NCBI GenBank assembly: GCA_963678055.1
Contig: OY782679.1
Coordinates: forward strand, 930,001-994,000
DNA length: 64,000 nucleotides
Reading direction: 5' to 3'
From: CAXXOK01 sp963678055
Lineage (GTDB): Bacteria > Bacillota > Clostridia > Christensenellales > Aristaeellaceae
Position 1 is the stretch's first letter; each line of letters starts with the position of its first letter. Shown here piece after piece: positions 34,062-44,700 of this stretch. A program made the translations under genes and the position numbers. The notes under the pieces are model-generated. The model was not told the DNA's origin. It was given only the letters and a program-made list of their open reading frames with translations, and searched no databases.

Positions 34062-35615
34062 TTGAGCATACTCAACGCACAAAATGTAACACATGGATTT
34101 GGTGCACGACAAATACTAAACAACGCCTCTTTTCAGCTTTTAAAAGGCGAGCATGTAGGTTTGGTGGGAGCAAACGGGGAAGGGAAATCAACATTCCTTA
34201 ATATCATCATGGGTAAACTGCAGCCTGACGAGGGAACGATCGAATGGTGTAACCGAATAACGGTCGGCTATCTTGATCAGCATACCGCATTACCAGCCGG
34301 CAGTACCATTCGCGATGTGCTCAAAGGTGCCTTCAAACACATGTTTGAACTTGAGAAAGAAATGCTTGATCTCTATGAAAAGATGGCATCGCAGGATGCT
34401 GACATAGATAAAATGCTTGAAACCGTCGGCGATATTCAGACCATGCTGGAGCAAAGCGGTTTTTATGCAATTGATACAAAGATCAATGAAGTTGCAAACG
34501 GATTAGGCTTGGGTGAAATAGGTCTTGATAGAATGGTTCGTGAGTTGTCCGGTGGACAACGCTCCAAGGTGCTATTAACCAAACTGATTCTGGAGAACCC
34601 TATGATTCTCATTTTAGATGAACCAACAAATTTTTTGGATGAGAATCATATCAACTGGCTGACTAAGTTTCTAATCAACCACGAGAATGCTTTGATTTTA
34701 GTTTCGCACGACACAGCGTTTATGAGCAATGTCGTCAATGTTATTTATCATATTGAAGACGGAAACATGCAGCGATATTCGGGTAGCTATGAGCAGTTTT
34801 TAGAAGCGCTCTCATTGAAGAAAAGGCAACACGAGCAAGCGTATAAAAAGCAGCAGAAAGAAATCAATAAGCTGGAGACATTTGTTGCGAAAAATAAGGC
34901 GAGGGCCGCAACGGCTACCCTGGCAAGAAGCAAGCAAAAGCAGCTTGACAAGATGGAAATTGTCGATAAATGGAAGGAAAAGCCAAAACCTACATTCGGC
35001 TTCAAAACAGCACGAACACCGGGAAAGGCGATTTTCAAAGCGACAGACCTCGTGCTTGGGTACGATGAGCCTCTGACCAAATCCATCAGCATTGCAATGG
35101 AGCGGAACAAAAAGATCGCGATTCAAGGTGTTAACGGGCTTGGGAAATCCACTCTTTTAAAAACATTATTAGGTGTAATTCCGCCAATATCAGGGGCAAT
35201 AGAACTGGATCCATATCTTGAGCCCGGCTATTTTGAGCAGGAAGATGCAAGAGATAATAAAAAAACGGCTCTGCAGGAAATTTGGGACGAGTTTCCTGCG
35301 ATGACCAATGCAGAAGTCAGAGGAGCGCTGGCAAGATGTGGGCTTACAACAGACCATATTGAAAGCCAAATGAGAGTGCTTTCCGGTGGAGAAAATGCAA
35401 AAGTTCGTCTTTGCAAAATTATGCTTAGACCGTTTAATTGGCTTGTACTTGATGAGCCGACGAATCACCTGGATGTTGAGGCAAAAGCTGAACTGAGCCG
35501 AGCATTAAAAGAGTTTAACGGCACGATTCTGCTTGTAAGCCATGAGCCGTCGTTTTACGATGATTGGATTAGCGAAGTGTGGAATTTGGAGAGCTGGACA
35601 ACGAAAATTGTTTAA
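34062..35615 (+). CDS. ABC-F family ATPase
   Basis: 517 residues from TTG 34062, which has AGGAGG 6 bases upstream; the frame is open further up but is non-family. Two ABC domains and no membrane segment: Walker A GANGEGKST (about residue 34) and GVNGLGKST (about residue 356), signatures LSGGQRSK and LSGGENAK, Walker B MILILDEPTNFLDENH and WLVLDEPTNHLDVEA, with the charged inter-domain linker (KKRQHEQAYKKQQKEINKLETF). ABC-F proteins act on the ribosome; some protect it against antibiotics, others are housekeeping. Which one applies cannot be told. Base composition is more AT-rich than the core, fitting acquisition with the island. Confidence 0.9.
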   Translation: MSILNAQNVTHGFGARQILNNASFQLLKGEHVGLVGANGEGKSTFLNIIMGKLQPDEGTIEWCNRITVGYLDQHTALPAGSTIRDVLKGAFKHMFELEKEMLDLYEKMASQDADIDKMLETVGDIQTMLEQSGFYAIDTKINEVANGLGLGEIGLDRMVRELSGGQRSKVLLTKLILENPMILILDEPTNFLDENHINWLTKFLINHENALILVSHDTAFMSNVVNVIYHIEDGNMQRYSGSYEQFLEALSLKKRQHEQAYKKQQKEINKLETFVAKNKARAATATLARSKQKQLDKMEIVDKWKEKPKPTFGFKTARTPGKAIFKATDLVLGYDEPLTKSISIAMERNKKIAIQGVNGLGKSTLLKTLLGVIPPISGAIELDPYLEPGYFEQEDARDNKKTALQEIWDEFPAMTNAEVRGALARCGLTTDHIESQMRVLSGGENAKVRLCKIMLRPFNWLVLDEPTNHLDVEAKAELSRALKEFNGTILLVSHEPSFYDDWISEVWNLESWTTKIV

Positions 35616-35725
35616 GAATCCAAACTACCTTGATATCGTTTGACATTGGACAAGCTTTTTTCTGGGTTGTAGATATTTCTGCTTTATAAGCCAGTTGCAA
35701 TGAGCTTGCGCAGGAGCGAGAAGCA

Positions 35726-35755
35726 TTGGTATTTTACCGTAATTCACGGTACAAT
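35726..35755 (+). promoter_or_regulatory. Promoter with inverted-repeat operator before the second two-component system
   Basis: TTGGTA (35726-35731), 18 bases, TACAAT (35750-35755). A perfect inverted repeat TACCGT-N5-ACGGTA (35735-35751) fills the spacer, a position suited to repression or autoregulation. Confidence 0.5.
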
Positions 35756-35804
35756 AGATACTATAGCAGCTGGCTGAGTGTCTATATCCCAAGGAGCGGT
35801 ACGA

Positions 35805-36470
35805 ATGGCAATCAAGATTTTGGTGGTCGAAGACGATACATTGCTGAACAGCAGCATCGTAAAAATTTTAAAAAGCAAGCAATACAACGCCTTCGGTGCT
35901 CTGAGCATAAGTGAAGCAAGGCAGCTGTATTTTTTGGAAAAACCAGATATTATCCTACTTGATATTATGCTGCCAGATGGCAAGGGGTATGAACTGCTGC
36001 CGTTGTTTACGGCGCAGGCTAAGGTACTGATCATGACGGCGCTGACGGATAGCGACAGCAAGTACCTGTGCTATGAACATGGAGCAGAGGACTATCTCGT
36101 CAAGAATTTTGATATGCAGGAACTGCTGTATAAGATTGAAGTTACAAAACGAAATATGCAGCAAAATGAGCTTAGAGTTGGAGACATTGTGGTGGATATT
36201 AAGCGCCAAAGAATGGTCTGCGATGGAAATGCTATCGATTTACCACACAGCCAGGTTCAGTTGCTCCAGACATTGTATAAGCGTTATCAGGCGAACATGT
36301 ATCTTTCCAAGGATGACGCCCTTTTCCAACGTACGGATGAAATTGACGAAAGCGCAAGAATCCATAATCTGGTTGCCAGGCTCCGGAAGAATATAGCGCA
36401 TGTTAAAAGCAGGAATGTGTTTATTGAAACGATGTACGGAAAAGGATATCGGTTGGTGATTCTATGCTGA
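35805..36470 (+). CDS. Response regulator, OmpR-like
   Basis: 221 residues from ATG 35805 (AAGGAGCGG upstream). The receiver carries EDD, the phosphoacceptor in ILLDIMLPDGKG (about D51), MTALTDSD and a divergent K-loop (LVKNFDMQ). The C-terminal winged helix ends ARIHNLVARLRKNIAHVKSRNVFIETMYGKGYRLV. It is followed at once by its kinase. The system is separate from, and quite unlike, the one at 13.1 kb; it sits in the island next to surface-protein genes that it might control (inferred). Confidence 0.9.
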   Translation: MAIKILVVEDDTLLNSSIVKILKSKQYNAFGALSISEARQLYFLEKPDIILLDIMLPDGKGYELLPLFTAQAKVLIMTALTDSDSKYLCYEHGAEDYLVKNFDMQELLYKIEVTKRNMQQNELRVGDIVVDIKRQRMVCDGNAIDLPHSQVQLLQTLYKRYQANMYLSKDDALFQRTDEIDESARIHNLVARLRKNIAHVKSRNVFIETMYGKGYRLVILC

Positions 36471-36486
36471 AATGGAGAGCGTCGCA

Positions 36487-38232
36487 GTGAAAAAAGCCGG
36501 ACGAAAACGCCTGATTCAGTTTATTGTGCTGACGCTTCTGGTGTTTATCAGTGCGAAGATGCTTCTTGCTGGTGTGAACCGCCTGTCCACCAAACCCGTT
36601 TTCTTGCAGCAGGGCGTTCTTTCCGTAGATGCAATGGATGGATCCCTCCATGTGCTGCAGGGAACCCTGCAGCAGAAGGATACACAGGAGTTTACGGTTC
36701 GAACTAAGCACACCTTGGGGATCGTTGTCCATAATCTTGCATACCCTGCGCAACTTATGGTGAACGGAGAGCTGGAGGCGATTGGAAGTCACGCCTATCA
36801 TGTATTGACCGTCGATGCGGGGGAAACTTCGGTGAAGCTCTCCGGAGATGGCGTTCAGCAGACGGTTTTCTATGTTGCACAAGCAAGTACAATGCGCCGC
36901 TATCTGGAGCTTCGGTTGATTATAAACGCATGTATGTTCTTTTTACACATGCTGGTGTTCCTTGCTTGTCTGGTTTATCTGATCGCTGGAAAGCACAAGA
37001 AAATTGCCGGAGCGCTTCTCCTGTTTGTGCTATCGTCTATGATCAAGGGAATCAACCTCGGAGAACTGCCGTTTCTCTCAGTCGCGTTAGGTATGAACCT
37101 TAGCATCTTTAGCACAGTGGATGGAATCACAACAGCGCTTAACAACATCCTTCCCATTTATATCCTGCTGCTGCTATTTGAGATACGCCTGCGTAAAGTA
37201 TACTTGTGGCTTTTGTTTACTTTCGTAATACCTCTTGCTGTCCTGTCACAGGATCCTTTTTCACGGGCTTTGGTATGGCAGAATGTAATTGGCATCGCAA
37301 TACTGGCACTGACATTCACGCTGATTGGATACGGCTATGTAAAAGGGAAGAAAGCTGCGCTGCCTATTATGATTCTGCGGACCGTGCTTTTTGTGCTTAC
37401 AACCACCTATGTAGCCGCCGTTCGAAATGGGGCGCCTGTTAGCAATTTGGTGTTTTTCTGCAATTATGCGTACCTTGGCGCTACGATTTATTTCATTGGA
37501 ATATTCGCAGTCGTGGTTGTGTATTATCTTCGCTTCAATCAAGCGCTGGCCGCAAAGAAAATAGAGTACGAAAGGGTGATGCTCCTAAAAGGGTTGGGGC
37601 ATGACCTAAAGCATCCAGTGCTCACGGCGAAACTGAACAGCCAATTTCTGCTTGCAATGGATCTGAATGCGGAGGCGCGGGAAAGTGTTGAAATTTCATT
37701 GAAAGCGCTGGGTAGGCTGGATACGATGATCGAAAATATCAACGATTATTTTAACCTGCGGAATTTGCAGAGCAAGCAAGAACCCCTGTCATTGCGGGAA
37801 GCGCTGCGAAGTATTGAGGAAAAACACAAAAAGCAGGCAGAGTATACACTGGTTGTTCGTTATGCGGAGGAAGACTGCATGATATGTATCAATCCTGTAA
37901 GCTTTGACAGGATTATAGATAATCTAACAGATAACGCGTTTCGCTATAGCAACGCAGAGAAAACCGTTCTCATTTCGTATGCAGTATCGGAAAGTAAAGT
38001 GCTTTTATTCGTGGAGGATAACGGAAGAGGGCTAGGTGAACAGGAGACCGACAAAGTATTTGAATTGTTCTACCGGGGAGAGGAAAACAGGACGGTGGAA
38101 GGCCTGGGTATCGGACTGAGCGTTGTAAAGCAATTAGTGGAAAGCGCAGGCGGCACAATATCTGTACAAAGCCAAAAGGGAAGGGGAACGAAATTTATCA
38201 TCTGTTTGCCCGTCGCGGGTACGACAAATTAA
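36487..38232 (+). CDS. Sensor histidine kinase with multi-helix membrane sensor (7TMR-DISM-like)
   Basis: 581 residues from GTG 36487, favoured because GGAGAG lies 7 bases upstream; ATG 36472 is possible. Layout: TM helix (about 10-30), extracytoplasmic beta-rich domain to about residue 135, then some seven membrane helices (to about 350), H-box GLGHDLKHPVLTAKL (His about 373), N-box DNLTDNAFRYSN, G1 VEDNGRGLGEQE and G2 GLGIGLSVV. This arrangement is like 7TMR-DISM receptors. The signal is unknown. It forms an operon with the regulator and ends before a hairpin terminator. Confidence 0.87.
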   Translation: MKKAGRKRLIQFIVLTLLVFISAKMLLAGVNRLSTKPVFLQQGVLSVDAMDGSLHVLQGTLQQKDTQEFTVRTKHTLGIVVHNLAYPAQLMVNGELEAIGSHAYHVLTVDAGETSVKLSGDGVQQTVFYVAQASTMRRYLELRLIINACMFFLHMLVFLACLVYLIAGKHKKIAGALLLFVLSSMIKGINLGELPFLSVALGMNLSIFSTVDGITTALNNILPIYILLLLFEIRLRKVYLWLLFTFVIPLAVLSQDPFSRALVWQNVIGIAILALTFTLIGYGYVKGKKAALPIMILRTVLFVLTTTYVAAVRNGAPVSNLVFFCNYAYLGATIYFIGIFAVVVVYYLRFNQALAAKKIEYERVMLLKGLGHDLKHPVLTAKLNSQFLLAMDLNAEARESVEISLKALGRLDTMIENINDYFNLRNLQSKQEPLSLREALRSIEEKHKKQAEYTLVVRYAEEDCMICINPVSFDRIIDNLTDNAFRYSNAEKTVLISYAVSESKVLLFVEDNGRGLGEQETDKVFELFYRGEENRTVEGLGIGLSVVKQLVESAGGTISVQSQKGRGTKFIICLPVAGTTN

Positions 38233-38259
38233 AGATATAATAATCAAGGACAGTCATTG

Positions 38260-38290
38260 AAACCTATCAGTACGGATAGGTTTCGGTTTT
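38260..38290 (+). terminator. Terminator of the second two-component operon
   Basis: AAACCTATC (38260-38268) pairs with GATAGGTTT (38275-38283), followed by CGGTTTT. Confidence 0.75.
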
Positions 38291-38343
38291 TCTATGCCTT
38301 AAAATTGTATAATATTGGATACAATTCGGGAGGTATATGGGGT

Positions 38344-41300
38344 ATGTGCGTACATATGCAGAAAAGTGAAATTCGGTTTCTCGTGATTATGATTATAGTG
38401 ATTGCCTTCGGTGTGCTGGCGATGCCGCAGGCAAGCGCGGCAACGGACGTATGGGATGGTACGGTGGCAACTTCCTTTGCCGGCGGAGACGGCAGCAGCT
38501 TCAGCCCGTACGAAATCGCCACAGGCGCACAGCTGGCCTATTTATCCGCCCTGTGCAATGCGTCAGATCACGAAGCGAATGCCCACGGCGTGCATTATAT
38601 ACTGACCAACGATATCGATTTGAACGGGATTCAATGGACGCCAATCGGGGACCCGAATGATAGCGGGAGTTTTTACGGGAATTTCGATGGAAAAAGCCAT
38701 GTAATTTCAAACTTGGTTATAGAGAGAACCGGGGTTTCAGGCGACTATATATATGCCGGCCTCTTCTGGCTCATCAAAACCGGTGTGATCCAAAACCTTG
38801 GCATTGAGGATATAGACATTCGAATAAACGGCGCACCCACCAGGATCTATGCCGGCGGATTGGCCGCTTGGGTCTATCCAGGAGACGTGGATGATGTTGA
38901 AATACCGGCAACCATTGCCAACTGCTACACATCTGGCTCGATTCTTATACAAACAACAAATTTTGATTGGACAATTGCTGGCGGCTTGATTGGATACGGT
39001 TATAGTATTTATAATGCAGACCCTGCTACGACTTTCCGTAATTGTTGCAGTACAGTGGACATACGGCGTGAAAACAGTTACGGGTATGCTTACGGTGGCT
39101 TGATCGGACACGCGCTGAGCACCAGCGTTCAAAACTGTTATGCCGTGGGCGACGTGTACTTCGAAGGCGATCGTGGGTATGGTTCGGGCGGCTCGCTGAT
39201 AGGGTACATAAACTACGGCACATGTCTAAGTTCGTATTGGAACACCGATGCGAAGATAGAGCGATATTATGATGGTACTGTGTATGATGTAAGCGCAGCT
39301 ATGGGGTTTGATACCAATACGACAATCGTTGAGGCGACTGCGGAAACCGCAGCATTTATGCAAACAAATGCGTTTGTCGATTTGCTGAATGCCGAATATG
39401 CGTCTACCGGTACATGGTCGATTATCGACGAATTGAATGGCGGCTATCCCGTGGCGTTTGACTATGCGCCCCACTTAATGTTCAAACCGTCGGGAGACAA
39501 GGTGTTTGACACACAGGCGGAAGGCTATGGCGCGCAAACCCCCTACGCCGTTACAGTGAAGAATACGGGAATTACGGAAACCGGTGTTCTCGGCATCGCG
39601 CTCAGCGGAGCAAACGCATCAAGCTTTGCGCTATCCAACACAAGTATGGAATCCATCACTCCCGGCAGCACCAGCAGCTTTACCGTCGTCCCGGTCACCG
39701 GTCTTTCGGGAGGCACATACACCGCTACGGTGACGGTGTCGGGAGACAATGTAGCCGCACAAACCTTGGATGTAAGCTTTACGGTGGAGAAAGCTGTGTA
39801 TGAAATTACGGCCGATCCGATCGAAATAGATTACGGAAGCGAGTACGAGGGATACAGCGCGATCAGCGCCAAGACGGTGACTGTCAAGAATACGGGCGAT
39901 AGGAGCGTTACGCTGACCCAGCCGGTGGCGACCCACTATACCATCGGCGCTTTAAGTCAAACCACGCTAGCCCCAAGCGCAGAAGCAACGTTTACTGTGG
40001 TGCCTAAGACGGGGCTTTCAGCGGCTACCTATGCGGAGGAAATTGTCATCAAGGGATCCAACGATACAACAGCATCGCTGGATGTGACCTTTACGGTGGA
40101 GAAAGCTGTGTATGAAATTACGGCCGATCCGATCGAAATGGATTATGGAAGCGAGTACGAGGGATACAGCGCGATCAGCGCCAAGACGGTGACCGTTAAA
40201 AATACTGGGAATAGGAGCGTAACGCTGACCCAGCCGACGGCGACCCACTATACCATCGGCGCTTTAAGTCAAACCACGCTGGCCGCAGGCGCAGAAACAA
40301 CGTTTACTGTGGCCCCTAAGACGGGGCTTTCGGCGGCTACCTATGCGGAGGAAATTGCCATCAAGGGATCCAACGATACAACAGCATCGCTGGACGTGAC
40401 CTTTACGGTAGAGAAAGCTGTGTATGAAATTACGGCCGATCCGATCGAAATGGATTATGGAAGCGAGTACGAGGGATACAGCGCGATCAGCGCCAAGACG
40501 GTGACCGTCAAAAATACGGGGAATAGGAGCGTAACGCTGACCCAGCCGACGGCGACCCACTATACCATCGGCGCTTTAAGTCAAACCACGCTGGCCCCAA
40601 GCGCAGAAGCAATGTTTACTGTGGCTCCTAAGACGGGGCTTTCGGCGGCTACCTATACGGAGGAAATTGCCATCGAGGGATCCAACGATACAACAGCATC
40701 GCTGGATGTGACCTTTACGGTAGCCGCGTCCATATATACGATTACGGCAGTCCCGGCAGAACATGATTTCGGGAGCGTTCTTTATGGATATGGTTCGGTG
40801 CCGTCACAGTCTATTACGGTGAAAAATACCGGGAATGGGGTCGTGAACCTGACTCGGGCAACGTCGGACAACTTTGAAATCACCGAATTCTCCTCTACGG
40901 TTGTATATCCGAACGATCTCTCCTACTGCACCATCAAGCCCAAGGCCGGATTGACGGTTGGCACGTATACCGAATCGATTGTCGTGGAGGGGACAGGCGG
41001 TGCGCAGGCCACGGTGGATGTTACGTTTCGGGTGGAAGCGGTTGCCTACGGCGTGAAGCCCGAAAACGCGGTATTTATGGGGCCCGGCGCTGGCTCGCTG
41101 ACGTTTACATCAAGCGGCGCATTTTCCGAGTTCATCGGTGTTACGCTGAACGGAAGAGAGATTCCGAAAAATGCGTATAGCGTCAAGGAAGGAAGCACGG
41201 TCGTCACCCTGCGCAGCGATTATCTGAGCCAGCTGTCCGCGGGTAAGCACAAGATCCGTATTTTGTTTAAGGACGGCTATGGAGATGCTGCCTTGATGAT

Positions 41301-41418
41301 CGAAGCTGCGCCTATAGTGCCGCAAATGGGCGATAGTTCACATGTTGTATTGTGGGTTGCATTGGCTTTGCTAGCCTTTACAGCACTCATTGTGCTCCGG
41401 CGCAAACGCTTCAATTGA
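38344..41418 (+). CDS. Large cell-surface protein with GLUG-like and tandem Ig-like repeats
   Basis: 1024 residues from ATG 38344 (GGGAGG upstream). Signal peptide (FLVIMIIVIAFGVLAMPQASA), then a GLUG-type region (YFIRST-like start ATGAQLAYLSALC, GGLIGYGY, AYGGLIGHALSTSVQNCYAVG), a linker, five Ig-like units of which three are near-identical 104-residue tandem repeats (PIEMDYGSEYEGYSAIS, VTVKNTGNRSVTLTQP), a beta domain shared with the two paralogues downstream (GAFSEFIGVTLNGREI), and a C-terminal VPQMGD, hydrophobic helix and RRKR tail like a sortase signal. Probably wall-anchored adhesin; ligand unknown. Confidence 0.85.
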   Translation: MCVHMQKSEIRFLVIMIIVIAFGVLAMPQASAATDVWDGTVATSFAGGDGSSFSPYEIATGAQLAYLSALCNASDHEANAHGVHYILTNDIDLNGIQWTPIGDPNDSGSFYGNFDGKSHVISNLVIERTGVSGDYIYAGLFWLIKTGVIQNLGIEDIDIRINGAPTRIYAGGLAAWVYPGDVDDVEIPATIANCYTSGSILIQTTNFDWTIAGGLIGYGYSIYNADPATTFRNCCSTVDIRRENSYGYAYGGLIGHALSTSVQNCYAVGDVYFEGDRGYGSGGSLIGYINYGTCLSSYWNTDAKIERYYDGTVYDVSAAMGFDTNTTIVEATAETAAFMQTNAFVDLLNAEYASTGTWSIIDELNGGYPVAFDYAPHLMFKPSGDKVFDTQAEGYGAQTPYAVTVKNTGITETGVLGIALSGANASSFALSNTSMESITPGSTSSFTVVPVTGLSGGTYTATVTVSGDNVAAQTLDVSFTVEKAVYEITADPIEIDYGSEYEGYSAISAKTVTVKNTGDRSVTLTQPVATHYTIGALSQTTLAPSAEATFTVVPKTGLSAATYAEEIVIKGSNDTTASLDVTFTVEKAVYEITADPIEMDYGSEYEGYSAISAKTVTVKNTGNRSVTLTQPTATHYTIGALSQTTLAAGAETTFTVAPKTGLSAATYAEEIAIKGSNDTTASLDVTFTVEKAVYEITADPIEMDYGSEYEGYSAISAKTVTVKNTGNRSVTLTQPTATHYTIGALSQTTLAPSAEAMFTVAPKTGLSAATYTEEIAIEGSNDTTASLDVTFTVAASIYTITAVPAEHDFGSVLYGYGSVPSQSITVKNTGNGVVNLTRATSDNFEITEFSSTVVYPNDLSYCTIKPKAGLTVGTYTESIVVEGTGGAQATVDVTFRVEAVAYGVKPENAVFMGPGAGSLTFTSSGAFSEFIGVTLNGREIPKNAYSVKEGSTVVTLRSDYLSQLSAGKHKIRILFKDGYGDAALMIEAAPIVPQMGDSSHVVLWVALALLAFTALIVLRRKRFN
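39781..40716 (+). repeat. Three tandem 312-bp repeats inside the surface-protein gene
   Basis: Unit starts at 39781, 40093 and 40405, exactly 312 bp (104 codons) apart, each beginning ACGGTRGAGAAAGCTGTG (the first base run of VEKAVYEITAD). DNA identity is very high, so recombination can change copy number. Confidence 0.9.
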
Positions 41419-41633
41419 TTACGAAATCTTAAACCCACAGAATTCAGATATCGAGATATACTGGAATGCAGTGCAGGCAGATTAAACAAATAGACGTTGA
41501 ACCTATGCTAACTTAGAAAACGGCATGGAGGCTGTCGGAATCGCAGAGATCAGACAATATTAGAGCCTGGCAAAATACAGCCTGCGGGGCACCATGGTTT
41601 ACTACATTGATACAATGAGCCTTCCTCTAGCAA

Positions 41634-41745
41634 GGGCGGCACGACCGAGCGGGTAGCTGGTGAAACTGGCGGCTTCGACTCCCCATATTTTCACCACAGA
41701 AAACGCCTATAGTATCGGGTACCATAGGCGTTTTACTTTGTTATA
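41634..41745 (+). repeat. Copy C of the noncoding element with att-like tail and hairpin
   Basis: ACGACCGAGCGGGTAG and CGACTCCCC match copy B near the tmRNA; the tail 41676-41696 is an imperfect tmRNA-end core, followed by CACAGAAAACGCCTAT and a hairpin ending ATAGGCGTTTT. It lies in the 368-base gap 41419-41786, downstream of two convergent surface genes; the rest of the gap shows nothing I recognise. Confidence 0.6.
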
Positions 41746-41786
41746 CTACACTTCTTGTTATTGTTTACGGCAACCAGCGCAATGCG

Positions 41787-44700
41787 TTAGTTTAAGCGCC
41801 GTTTTCTGATGCCGTACAGTGTCAGGCCAATACCCAGGCAGCTTGCAAGCAGTATCGTTACAAGGAGGGCGACATTGGTAGAATCGCCAGTCTGGGGCAC
41901 TGTGGCAGTGACCGTTAGCGTTGCTACGTTTGAATCCTTGTAGACGGTAGCGCTGGTCATAACGCGGGCGAACACCTGCATGCCGCTCTCTGCCAGGGTG
42001 ACGGCATTCACCGTAAGGGCGGCGCTTTTGCCGGATTGTGCCAGCACCCACGGCGCTGCCGAAGATGTACGGGTATACCACTGATAGCTAAGCGGATTGG
42101 CACTCCAGGCGCTAACCGAGAAGGTGGCGTTTGTTCCGTACGATGCCTTGGTATTCTGCGGATGGCTGTTGATGAGAATATCGTTTGTGGCGGGATAGAT
42201 CGTAAACGTTGTCGCGGCAGAACCGTTTGCCCATTGCATTACCAGCTCATGTTTGCCAATCGACAGCGAGTCCAGGAATTCCGGCGTGAACGATGCAATG
42301 GTGGAGCCCTCGGTAATGGTCACGCCATAGGTCACCTTCACGCCGTCTATAAAGATCGCCTGGAATTGGCTGTACTCTCCCGAACCCGTTGCCTGAAGGC
42401 CTTTTTGACTCTTGCTTACATAGGTATCATCCGTTTTACTGGTGATAAAATCCTCATTGGCATTCACAGTCAGCGTTGCTATAGCCGAGGTCGCATCGGT
42501 AGTGCTTGAAGATTCATCGCTGACAATGCAGCGGTATTGGCTGCCGCTTTGTGCGCTTCTGGCGCCATAGATTGTAATGGACGCGTAGTTAGAGCTGGGA
42601 ATATCTTCCCACGTCCCGCTGCCGTCTGTACGCATTTGCCATTGATACTGCAGCGTACCAATGCCCTGTTCCACAGCAATGCTGAAAGTTGCATCGTCCA
42701 GGTCCGTTACGGTTTGATCCTGCGGCTGGGTGGTAATTGCAATCTGATCATAGCCGGTTACGGTACACAGTGCATCAATCCGTTCGGTCACGCTTTCAAT
42801 GGTCAGGGCTTGTGTGGTTTGGCCGTCTGTGCCATCGCCCGACCACAGGTAGTTGTAGACCGATGCCCCGGCAGGCGCTGCTGTGATGGTGACTTCGGAA
42901 TTTTTGAATACAGTACTGCCGTTTGTGCCTGAGGTTGCGGAAATGGTGGAACCGCTTGCCTGGCCATCGTCGGCGATTTTGAAACTGACCGTATAATAAT
43001 CAATGGTTGCGGTCACGGCGCCACTGGCAACGGTAATGGATACGCCGGTATCCTGGCTTGTCGTATCGTCGCCGATGAACAGGGCATACGACCCGTCTGC
43101 CACATCGCTGGCGCGATACAATCCTGTAACGCCGGTGTCCTGGTCCGCCGTATATTGAACAACATTTTTCTGCTTAAGATACACCTTGGTCATCCCGTCC
43201 GGGAAGAACGCCGTGTTGTCCAGCTTGGTTGTGATGTTGATGGAGCGCATGTATCCGGTTACTGTACAGACAACCGCTGATGCCTTTGAAAGTGAGTCGA
43301 TTTGATAGGTTTTACTTGTTTCACTCTGCGATTGCATGTCTAACGACCACGCATACCCATAGGTATATCCGCCGGTAGCAGTGGCTTCGAAATTGACCTG
43401 CGTACCGGCCAGCAAAACGGCCCCGCTTTCAATGGCCGTGTCGCCGACCGAAGCTTTTATACCAGCGGTTTGTGCAATGCCCGCTTTGACGGCTGAAAAC
43501 ACTACGCTATAGTAGTTTACGGTGGTGGATTTGCTTGCATTGCTGATCGCCTGCTGCGTGTTCTCGCTGCCGACATATACATTGTATGTCTTGGTGATGT
43601 CCGCGCGGCCGGTATAGGTCAGGGTGTCACCGCTCCCCGTTTGGGTGAGGGTAATGGTATCGGTCGCATCCGTTTGATTCACCAGTTTCACCGTTTGATC
43701 CGCCCAGCGGCTTCCATCCTTTTGCAGGGTGACCACGGCGCTTAAATCCGCATGCGCAGTCAATTGCAGCGGTTCTGTAAGCGAGCCGGTATTGTAGGTG
43801 GTGCTGTTGGTCATTTTCGTGTAGGGTGAGTCGGTCAACGCCCAGTCCGTAAAGTTGTTGCCCGCCTTTGCGGTCGCCTTTACGGTGATGTTCGTGTTTT
43901 TTAGAAATGGATAGGCTGTGCCGCTGGTAACGGCAGTATCGTTAATCTCCACCGTGTCGATGCCGGTATCGGCTGTCAGTGTTACGGTATAGTAGTCTAC
44001 AGTAGCCGACTTCGAAGCATTGCTGATCTCCTGTTGTGTGTTAGCAGTGCCGACATATATATCGTATGTCTTGGTGATGTCCGCTCTGCCGGTATAGGTC
44101 AGGCTTGAACCACTCCCCGTTTGGGTAAGGGTAATGGTATCGGTCGCATCCGTTTGATTCACCAATTTCACTGTCTGATCCGCCCAGCGGCTTCCATCCT
44201 TTTGCAGGGTGATCACGGTATCGAAATCCGCGTGCGCAGTCAATTGCAGCGGTGCTGTAAGCGAGCCGGTATTGTAGGTGGCATTGGTGCTCATCTGCGT
44301 ATAAGGTGAAGTGGTCAGCTTCCAATCTATAAAGCCGTAGCCCGCCTTTGCGGTCGCCTTTACGGTGATGTTCGTTGATCTCAAATACGGATAGGCCGTA
44401 CCACTGGTAACGGCAGTATCGTTGATCTCCACCGTGTTGATGCCGGTATCGGCTGTCAGTGTTACGGTATAGTAGTTCACGGTTGTGGTTTTAAACGTAT
44501 TGCTAATCATCTGCTGCGTTTTCTCGCTGCCTACATATACATCGTATGTCTTGGTGATGTCCGCGCGGCCGGTATAGGTCAGGGTGTCACCGCTCCCCGT
44601 TTGGGTGAGGGTAATGGTATCGGTCGCATCCGTTTGATTCACCAGTTTCACCGTCTGATCCGCCCAGCGGGTGAGATCCTTTTTCAGGGTCACCACGGCG

